In this document: positions 1 through 5,045 of the stretch, piece after piece | How the letters are laid out: each line of letters starts with the position of its first letter | How positions within the stretch are numbered: the first letter of the stretch is position 1 | Source of the DNA: Phycisphaerae bacterium | GTDB lineage: Bacteria > Planctomycetota > Phycisphaerae > Sedimentisphaerales > SG8-4 | DNA: 5,351 nt | Direction of reading: 5' to 3' | NCBI GenBank assembly: GCA_030614945.1 | Contig: JAUXAH010000151.1 | Coordinates: 1-5,351 of the forward strand | Notes under the pieces: generated by a model | Databases searched by the model: none | What the model was told of the DNA's origin: nothing | Seen by the model: only the letters and a program-made list of their open reading frames with translations | Program-made: the position numbers and the translations under genes

Positions 1-1141
1 TTTTTGTAATAACATATCCCAGCGCAGCTCCAATGCCCGAGCCTATTATTCCAACACAGGCGCCGAACCCGACAAAAATCAACGCCACCGAGCTGCTCGC
101 TGTCCCGCAGCTCTTTATTATCGCAATATCCCGCTGCTTTAGTCTCACAATCATATAGAATATGCAGAAAATCAGAACGACCACACTGACACTGACAACC
201 ACGAATATCAATAACAGAACTCCCATTTGCTTCCGCAGTTCAGCCACATACTGGCTTTGCATCTGTTTGGCCGTCTTGATATCGGTATATCTCTTAAGAT
301 ACGGGTCTCCGTTGAGTCGCTCGTCAACAAATCCCTGCCACAGGCCGCGAATTTGTGCTATTGCAACATCAGCAGGGATACCAGGCCTTAGTTTAATTTG
401 AATCTGGTCGGCAATCTGGCCGGCTTCATTCGGGTATAAAGTCTTTTGCAGTTCTTCTATGGGTAGATACACAAATTCCCTATCAAGGTAATAAACACCC
501 GTAAAAACAATATCTGCAATCGTAAATTTTATGCCCCTCCTCTTAAACCTGCCTCCTGCTCCTCCCGTCTCCTCTTGCTTAGAATCCTCGATAACCGTCC
601 CTGTAGTAAGGACAACCTGCTGGCCAACCATCCTCTCAACCGCGTCGAAATCATACTCATCTGTCTTTTCGTCGGGCGCCGCCACCACACCAACACCCAC
701 AAATCCTCCGATTCTTTCCGGAGTACCGCTGACCTTGAAAGACGGTTCGCCGGGCGATTTCTTTTGTTTAAGCAAAGACCGCTTAAAACCCGTTACTTTC
801 GCTCGTCGCCCCGGCTCGATACCCCAAACGCTCACCATACGCACATTGCCTTTGCCCAGATATAACAGGCCTTGAGTCGAAAGCGTCGCCGTTGCCGCTT
901 TCACCGCGCTTGTTTGCTCCAGACGTTCGATAAACAATGGGTATTTTCCAAATTTAATCGGCGGCGCAAGAACAACATCACCTACCATCTCAACTGCGCT
1001 CTGCTCGAACACATTGATAAAACCGGTGAACAGACTGGCAACGACTATCAATAGCGCCACAGACAGGGCAACTGCCGCAACGCTCAAAAATACAATTTTC
1101 CTCTTGCGCAGGTATCGCAGCCACAAAAATAATTTCAACAT
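1..1141 (-). CDS. LolC/LolE-like (FtsX/MacB-type) ABC transporter permease, C-terminus outside window
   Basis: Translating the minus strand from the ATG at 1141-1139 gives 380 codons with no stop, so the gene runs off base 1. The protein begins MLKLFLWLRYLRKRK, a basic cytoplasmic stub. A first membrane segment follows at about residues 17-41, then a long extracytoplasmic domain (about 45-300) of MacB periplasmic type, then a second membrane segment (about 307-332). Next comes a short cytoplasmic loop reading RLKQRDIAIIKSCGTASSS, the counterpart of the family's 'K/R-x-R-[ED]-I-[AG]-[IL]-[LM]-[KR]' coupling loop, and a third segment (about 351-378) ending in GIGAALGYVI. LolC/E proteins usually have about 400 residues and four segments, so only the last loop and helix should be missing. 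Such permeases work with a LolD-type ATPase, classically releasing lipoproteins from the inner membrane; related FtsX-fold permeases export other substrates, so the substrate is inferred. The start lies 16 bases after the lysS stop with only a weak GGA-type ribosome site, suggesting co-transcription or coupling. No in-frame ATG, GTG or TTG lies between that stop and this ATG. Confidence 0.9.
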   Translation of the reverse strand, partial: MLKLFLWLRYLRKRKIVFLSVAAVALSVALLIVVASLFTGFINVFEQSAVEMVGDVVLAPPIKFGKYPLFIERLEQTSAVKAATATLSTQGLLYLGKGNVRMVSVWGIEPGRRAKVTGFKRSLLKQKKSPGEPSFKVSGTPERIGGFVGVGVVAAPDEKTDEYDFDAVERMVGQQVVLTTGTVIEDSKQEETGGAGGRFKRRGIKFTIADIVFTGVYYLDREFVYLPIEELQKTLYPNEAGQIADQIQIKLRPGIPADVAIAQIRGLWQGFVDERLNGDPYLKRYTDIKTAKQMQSQYVAELRKQMGVLLLIFVVVSVSVVVLIFCIFYMIVRLKQRDIAIIKSCGTASSSVALIFVGFGACVGIIGSGIGAALGYVITK

Positions 1142-1157
1142 CGCAAGTCCAATCGAC

Positions 1158-2675
1158 TCAGCCTGTGGTAGGTTTTAGCAGCGGAAACAGCACCACGTCG
1201 CGAATACTTGTAGCGCCGGTCAAGACCATTACCAACCTGTCAATTCCAATACCCAGACCCCCTGCCGGCGGCATACCGTACTTCAACGCCGTTATAAAAT
1301 CTTCGTCCATCCTTGCCATCGACTCTTCCTGCCCCCGAAGTTGAACAAGAAAATTCTCGTATTGCTCGGCCGGGTCATTTAGCTCGGTATACGCATTAGC
1401 CAATTCCATTTTGCCGATATACAATTCAAAACGCTCGGCATATTTCGGCTCGTCTTTTTTGCGCCTGGTCAACGGACACAACGCCGCCGGATAATCAATC
1501 ACAAACGTCGGGGCCACAAGATTGTCCTCAACGGTGGCCTCGAACACCGCATTGGTAACCACCACATCGTCCATATCACCTTCATCCAACCCAAGGCCGG
1601 CCGCTCTCATCCTCACTGCTTCTATATCTTCAATATCGCAGCCGCTGTATTCTTTTAACAGCTCCGCATATCGCGCCCGTCGCCAGGGTCGAGTATAATC
1701 GATTCTCTCCTCACCAAACCGGACCTGCTTGCCGCGGCAGTATTTTTCCACACACAGAGAGATAATCTCCTCGGTCAATTCCAGCATCACATTGTAATCA
1801 GCGTAGGCCTGATACAATTCCAGCATCGTAAATTCCGGATTGTGCTGTCTGCTCAGGCCTTCGTTGCGGAAATTGCGGTTTATCTCAAAGACCTTTTCCA
1901 TCCCACCCACCAGCAGTCTTTTTAGAAACAGCTCCGGTGCAATCCGCAAAAACAAATCCAAATCCAACGTTTTATGATATGTAACAAAGGGTTTTGCCGC
2001 TGCCCCGCCGGCCTTTCGTTGCATCATCGGCGTCTCAACTTCCAGAAAGCCCCGGGCCTGCAGAAATTCGCGAATCGTAGCGATGATGGCACTGCGATTC
2101 TTAAAACGCTCCATCACCTCAGGATTGGCCCACAAATCCACAAACCGCTGCCGATAACGAAGGTCAATATCTGACAGACCGTGAAACTTCTCCGGCGGCT
2201 GGCACAAACATTTGCTCAAAAGCGAAACACTATCGGCCCATACAGTAATCTCACCGGTTTTGGTCTTACCCAATTGACCGGCTGCACCGATTATATCGCC
2301 AAGCTCAAGCAGCTTCGCAAGTGGCCAGCCAGACGCATCAGAACCAAGCAGATTTTTGCTCAACCCCACCTGCATCGTCCCGCTCCAGTCCCGCAGAGTA
2401 ATAAATATCAGCTTCCCGATGTCCCTCAGCAGCACAATCCTGCCGGCACATCTGGCACGCTGCTTCTCATCGCCATCCTTAAATCTGCTCTTGATATCGC
2501 AGGCACGCTCGGCCCCGTCATATCTGCCGCCGTAAGGGTCGATGCCCAATTGCTTAATGCGAGACAGCTTCTCTTGCCTTTGCCGTTCAAACCGGCCCTG
2601 TCGTTCTGGGTCCTTCGCTTCGCCCGAGCGCCGGCTCCGCGAAGAATCTATTCCTCTATCTTCCGCCTTTGTCAA
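1158..2675 (-). CDS. lysS: Lysyl-tRNA synthetase, class II
   Basis: This cytoplasmic enzyme charges tRNA-Lys with lysine using ATP. Numbered from the TTG at 2675 (505 residues, the usual size), an OB-fold anticodon-binding domain spans about 76-154 (RIVLLRDIGKLIFITLRDW within it). Class II motif 1 is FLQARGFLEVETPMM (204-218), motif 2 is FEINRNFRNEGLSRQHNPEF (263-282), and motif 3 is GGLGIGIDRLVM (472-483). The end, IRDVVLFPLLKP, is typical. Start choice: in-frame candidates are TTG at 2693 (511 residues, no ribosome site visible) and TTG at 2675, which has AAGGGA nine bases upstream; I prefer the latter. An in-frame TAA at 2702-2700 blocks longer forms, and the ATG at 2685 is out of frame and stops after nine codons. 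No later start exists before the conserved QEKLSRIKQLGIDPY segment, so the repeat-like stretch coding residues 9-27 must be translated. The segment MELANAYTELNDP replaces the more common bacterial GREIANGFSELND wording. The product is certain; the exact start is not. Confidence 0.96.
   Translation of the reverse strand: MTKAEDRGIDSSRSRRSGEAKDPERQGRFERQRQEKLSRIKQLGIDPYGGRYDGAERACDIKSRFKDGDEKQRARCAGRIVLLRDIGKLIFITLRDWSGTMQVGLSKNLLGSDASGWPLAKLLELGDIIGAAGQLGKTKTGEITVWADSVSLLSKCLCQPPEKFHGLSDIDLRYRQRFVDLWANPEVMERFKNRSAIIATIREFLQARGFLEVETPMMQRKAGGAAAKPFVTYHKTLDLDLFLRIAPELFLKRLLVGGMEKVFEINRNFRNEGLSRQHNPEFTMLELYQAYADYNVMLELTEEIISLCVEKYCRGKQVRFGEERIDYTRPWRRARYAELLKEYSGCDIEDIEAVRMRAAGLGLDEGDMDDVVVTNAVFEATVEDNLVAPTFVIDYPAALCPLTRRKKDEPKYAERFELYIGKMELANAYTELNDPAEQYENFLVQLRGQEESMARMDEDFITALKYGMPPAGGLGIGIDRLVMVLTGATSIRDVVLFPLLKPTTG
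2597..2650. repeat. Dispersed-repeat-like segment inside the lysS 5' coding region
   Basis: The plus strand begins CCTGTCGTTCTGGGTCC and ends GCGAAGAATCTA. Its layout (CTGTC-TTCTG, then CTTCGCTTCGC, then CGAAGAATCT) matches a short intergenic repeat common in many bacterial genomes, whose consensus I recall as CTGTCATTCTGAG followed by GCGAAGAATCT. It can fold: CTTCGC (2613-2618) pairs with GCGAAG (2639-2644), and inside them GAGC (2626-2629) pairs with GCTC (2634-2637) around a GCCG loop. Read on the minus strand in the lysS frame it gives the low-complexity, charged residues IDSSRSRRSGEAKDPERQG. Homology to the repeat family is by recall and pattern, not by search. Confidence 0.5.
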
Positions 2676-2684
2676 ATCCGCACA

Positions 2685-2690
2685 TCCCTT
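2685..2690 (-). promoter_or_regulatory. Probable lysS ribosome binding site (AAGGGA)
   Basis: On the minus strand AAGGGA lies nine bases before the TTG at 2675-2673, an acceptable Shine-Dalgarno distance. The alternative TTG at 2693 lies upstream of this site and has only TTAATTTCTT before it. The purine block therefore decides the start in favour of 2675. It belongs to one copy of an imperfect direct repeat that recurs just after the upstream peptidase gene (2803-2820). Confidence 0.55.
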
Positions 2691-2699
2691 CAAAAGAAA

Positions 2700-2795
2700 T
2701 TAACCGCGGATTACGCAGAGAAAATAAAAACAAAAAAACTTCAATCCGTGAAATCTGTGGGCCCCCGCTTTGCGGGAACCCAAATCCGTGGTTAA
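2700..2795. repeat. Palindromic intergenic repeat element between the peptidase gene and lysS
   Basis: The element is bounded by TTAACCGCGGATT (2700-2712) and AATCCGTGGTTAA (2783-2795), inverted copies that match at 12 of 13 positions. Inside are further copies of the AATCYGTG word, at 2743-2750 and 2752-2759, the latter extended to AATCTGTGG. It resembles a non-coding repeat seen in several bacterial phyla, built from 'ATCCGTG / ATCTGTG / GGTTAA' words; that link is from memory. It has no coding capacity for a transposase, so if mobile it would depend on an enzyme elsewhere. It fills nearly all of the 128-base gap and its left end supplies the in-frame TAA just ahead of lysS. It may act as a transcript-processing or attenuating structure between the two genes, but this is inference. 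Confidence 0.65.
2759..2781. other. GC-rich hairpin nested in the palindromic element
   Basis: CCCGC (2764-2768) pairs perfectly with GCGGG (2772-2776) around a TTT loop. An outer GGG (2759-2761) can pair with CCC (2779-2781) across a CC/AA internal loop. The hairpin separates two AATCYGTGG words, as if inserted into a simpler repeat. For minus-strand transcripts a T-rich stretch follows, but only about 20 bases downstream, so it is not a canonical intrinsic terminator, although some termination or RNA stabilisation is possible. Confidence 0.55.
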
Positions 2796-2821
2796 AAAAG
2801 CGACATCCCTTTAGCAGAAAG

Positions 2822-5002
2822 TCAATTTACATTCGAAACCAGAGCGCCGGCTTGAATCAATTTGCTCTTAACAACCAGAACGCCAACCGCCAGCTGCGGG
2901 TCAGCAGCAAGGGTTTCCTCGACCGTATGCTTTTTCAGCGATGCGCCGCTATTGTCGTGGTCGGCCTTAACCAGCACGTCATTATCCCTCTGGATATCAA
3001 TCATTTTCCTGAGCTCATCGGTCCTCAATTTGATTTCGATATCCGGCCCGATGCCCCAATCCTTTCGGCCTTGTTTCTTCATCGCATCCCGGCTTTTAAC
3101 TATTTGGTCGGAAGGTAAATGATAATAAGCCATCGTATATTTCAGTTGCGCACCTCCGCCTGGATAGTGCGTTATCCCCTGCACGCTGCCTTTGCCGTGC
3201 GTCCTTTCGCCCACCAAAATTGCCCGCTTATATTTCGGGTCTTGCAGCGCCCCAGCCACTATCTCAGAAGCGCTCGCCGAGCCGGAATTAATCAGTATAA
3301 CAAGCGGATAATTCGGGTGCGTCCCCTTCTTGTGTGCCGATGCGTAAGTTGACGACAGCCACGACCGCGGACGAGTAATGACTATCAGTCCTTCTTCGAC
3401 GAATTTATCGGTTACCGCAATGGCACTATCTAAAAACCCGCCCGAATTGAATCGCAAATCCAGAATCAATCCCTTCAACCCTTCGGCCTCAAGGCCCACC
3501 AGCACTTTTTCCAGGCCAGAAGCCGTCTCCGCGGAAAAACCGGTAATGCGGACATAACCGATTGTGTTCTTCTCATCAATCATATACAGCCACCGCCCTG
3601 CTTCGGTCCTTTGCCAGCCGCGAATTGTCGGAACAATTATCTTCGCTCTGGTTATAGTAATATCCCTGGTCTTCTCCTCGCCGGAACGTCTTATCGTCAA
3701 TGTAACTTTGCTGCCGGCTTTACCGGTAATCTTGCGGACCGCACAGGTAAGGGACATGTCCTTCGTTTCAACACCGTCTGCTGCTTCTATCACATCTCCG
3801 GCATCAAGACCGGAGTTGTACGCCGGCGTATCAGGCAAAAGACTCGTTACCGTCAACAGCCCTTTTCGTTTCGAAATCTCTATCCCAATGCCGGTAAACT
3901 CATTGGTCATCATCTTCTCAAAATCCCGAACCTGCCTGGGCCAAACCATAACCGTATAAGGGTCAAGTGCAGACAATGCAGCTTCTGAAAACTGCGCAAT
4001 CACTACCGGGCGGGGAAATTGGACAGTTGTTGTGTTCAGTAACAGGACTTTTTCAAAAACATCCATAAACTCGTCTTTACTTATACCCGTGGGAGAACGC
4101 TCTACTTCATCCAGAACCGCTGACAGAGCCGCAGACCACCCCGATAGGGACTTTCGATCTTCAATCATCAATTCGAAATCGTCCATCGGAAATTTCATCA
4201 CCTCGCCCAGCAGCTCGCAGTGCCTGATGGCCTTCGTCGACATTTGACGATAATCAATAATACTGACGTAATTGGATTTCAGGGCGATAATCGACCGAAC
4301 AAACATCTCTTTCTTCACACCTTCGTAACGCTCCTCGCGGGTCTCACACGGGCTGTCTTGAAAAGACGCCACTATACTGGCCTTGTCCAGAAGCTGCTCG
4401 GCATAATCCGAATACGCCTCATCGTCCGCCTCGATTGCCTGAAGCCAATAGTAGCAATTTGTGTAGGCATCAAGCCATTTCCCTTCTGACTCGAACTCGA
4501 ACGCGCTGTCCATCGCTTGTTGAAAAACCTGCTTTACGAACGACGCAGACAGAAGCTGCTCTCTCTGCGCATCATCCGCAAATTCGCACGCCCTGGTAAT
4601 AACCGAAAACACCGCAGGAATATCATTGACATCGTTGCTATCCGCTTCGGCTCGGAACTTTTCCAGCTCAGCTAATTGCTCTTCGTAAGCGGCCTTTCGA
4701 GCTGACTGACGCCGTTGATTTATATCCTTGTATTCCTGGACAATCTTCGCTAACTGACCAAGCCATGAACGCTCACCTATCAGTTCATCCGCAGCGTCGA
4801 ATTGACCCTGGTAAATTAGCTCACAAACCGTTTCAACGACGTTGGGTTCCCCACTGTTTGCCTGTCCCCGCTTGTCGATGGCGGGGGTTGCCGGCTGGAA
4901 TTCAACGGCCGCTGACTGGGCCGCAAAAACGCAGGCCGGCACACATAAAAGAGAGCTAAAAAGTAAAAAATAGAAAGTAAAATTTTCTTTTTTGTGTCTC
5001 AT
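2822..5002 (-). CDS. Secreted S41-family C-terminal processing peptidase with PDZ domain and long helical N-terminal region
   Basis: The 726-residue protein starts with a Sec signal peptide (basic MRHKK, hydrophobic core about 9-26, cleavage likely after Ala27; Cys20 and Cys24 lack a classical lipobox). Residues 30-340 are mostly helical and charged, with a possible coiled coil near 90-120 and a TPR-like stretch near 170-205; I do not recognise this region. A PDZ domain follows (about 368-452, GIGIEI start, LPDTPAYNSGLDAGDVIEAADG carrying the ligand-binding half). The S41 core follows, with LILDLRFNSGG (512-522), the catalytic serine in NSGSASASEIVAGALQD (Ser577, with Glu580 three later), and Lys604 and Gln608 in GERTHGKGSVQG. 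The Ser/Lys/Gln set matches CtpB-type enzymes. It should cleave C-termini of periplasmic or envelope proteins, with PDZ recognising the tail. Start: ATG at 5002, with an in-frame TGA at 5008-5006 ruling out extension; only a weak GTGAG-like ribosome site precedes it. At 726 residues it exceeds typical CtpA (about 400-480) because of the N-terminal region. Substrates are unknown. Confidence 0.95.
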   Translation of the reverse strand: MRHKKENFTFYFLLFSSLLCVPACVFAAQSAAVEFQPATPAIDKRGQANSGEPNVVETVCELIYQGQFDAADELIGERSWLGQLAKIVQEYKDINQRRQSARKAAYEEQLAELEKFRAEADSNDVNDIPAVFSVITRACEFADDAQREQLLSASFVKQVFQQAMDSAFEFESEGKWLDAYTNCYYWLQAIEADDEAYSDYAEQLLDKASIVASFQDSPCETREERYEGVKKEMFVRSIIALKSNYVSIIDYRQMSTKAIRHCELLGEVMKFPMDDFELMIEDRKSLSGWSAALSAVLDEVERSPTGISKDEFMDVFEKVLLLNTTTVQFPRPVVIAQFSEAALSALDPYTVMVWPRQVRDFEKMMTNEFTGIGIEISKRKGLLTVTSLLPDTPAYNSGLDAGDVIEAADGVETKDMSLTCAVRKITGKAGSKVTLTIRRSGEEKTRDITITRAKIIVPTIRGWQRTEAGRWLYMIDEKNTIGYVRITGFSAETASGLEKVLVGLEAEGLKGLILDLRFNSGGFLDSAIAVTDKFVEEGLIVITRPRSWLSSTYASAHKKGTHPNYPLVILINSGSASASEIVAGALQDPKYKRAILVGERTHGKGSVQGITHYPGGGAQLKYTMAYYHLPSDQIVKSRDAMKKQGRKDWGIGPDIEIKLRTDELRKMIDIQRDNDVLVKADHDNSGASLKKHTVEETLAADPQLAVGVLVVKSKLIQAGALVSNVN
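4866..4886. repeat. GC-rich inverted repeat inside the peptidase gene
   Basis: CCCCGC (4866-4871) and GCGGGG (4881-4886) are perfect inverted copies around a nine-base loop. They encode the low-complexity linker around residues 39-46 (PAIDKRGQ), between the signal peptide and the helical region. It could be a dispersed repeat absorbed into a tolerant part of the gene, or a chance GC-rich stem. Confidence 0.35.
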
Positions 5003-5022
5003 ATCTCACACTTCACATCTCA
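4995..5022. repeat. Degenerate heptamer tract overlapping the peptidase start codon
   Basis: On the plus strand four consecutive seven-base units can be read: TGTCTCA, TATCTCA, CACTTCA, CATCTCA. Units two and four share YATC with the large array but end in TCA rather than GAG. The peptidase start codon (5000-5002) straddles units one and two, so the ribosome binding region of this gene lies in repeat-type DNA. Bases 5023-5045 link this tract to the array and contain related words (GTCTCG, TTCTCG) out of register. Confidence 0.5.
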
Positions 5023-5045
5023 GGTCTCGTATTCTCGCTTCTTGA

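Larger units (their letters stand above)
2682..2820. repeat. Imperfect 18-base direct repeats flanking the palindromic element
   Basis: Copy one (2682-2699) and copy two (2803-2820) both read ACATCCCTT, then four differing bases (CAAA versus TAGC), then AGAAA: 15 of 18 positions agree. Copy one directly abuts the element's left end; copy two starts seven bases after its right end. On the minus strand each copy ends AAGGGATGT. Copy one carries the proposed lysS ribosome site. Copy two lies directly after the peptidase stop codon. Confidence 0.6.

Noticed and set aside
531..875. Two overlapping plus-strand reading frames opposite the permease
   Set aside because: The minus strand here encodes a continuous, family-typical permease periplasmic domain; the plus-strand products are low-complexity and proline-rich.
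2656..2685. ATG at 2685 as the lysS start, implying a frameshift
   Set aside because: That frame stops after nine codons, the purine block abuts the ATG with no spacing, and the in-frame TTG at 2675 gives a normal-length intact enzyme without a frameshift.
2759..2781. Intrinsic terminator after the peptidase gene
   Set aside because: The stem is GC-rich, but the T-rich tract on the transcribed sense is about 20 bases away and interrupted, so a canonical terminator is not supported.
2181..2795. 204-codon plus-strand reading frame antisense to the lysS 5' half
   Set aside because: It lies opposite a clearly conserved lysS, has a composition with no recognisable domain, and runs into the palindromic element. 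It is a shadow frame.
2669..3118. Plus-strand reading frame spanning the intergenic element and the 3' end of the peptidase gene
   Set aside because: It consists of repeat DNA plus the antisense of the peptidase C-terminus, with no domain and no promoter.
3564..3988. Plus-strand reading frames opposite the peptidase PDZ region
   Set aside because: Overlapping antisense frames across a well-conserved PDZ/S41 coding region, with no independent support.
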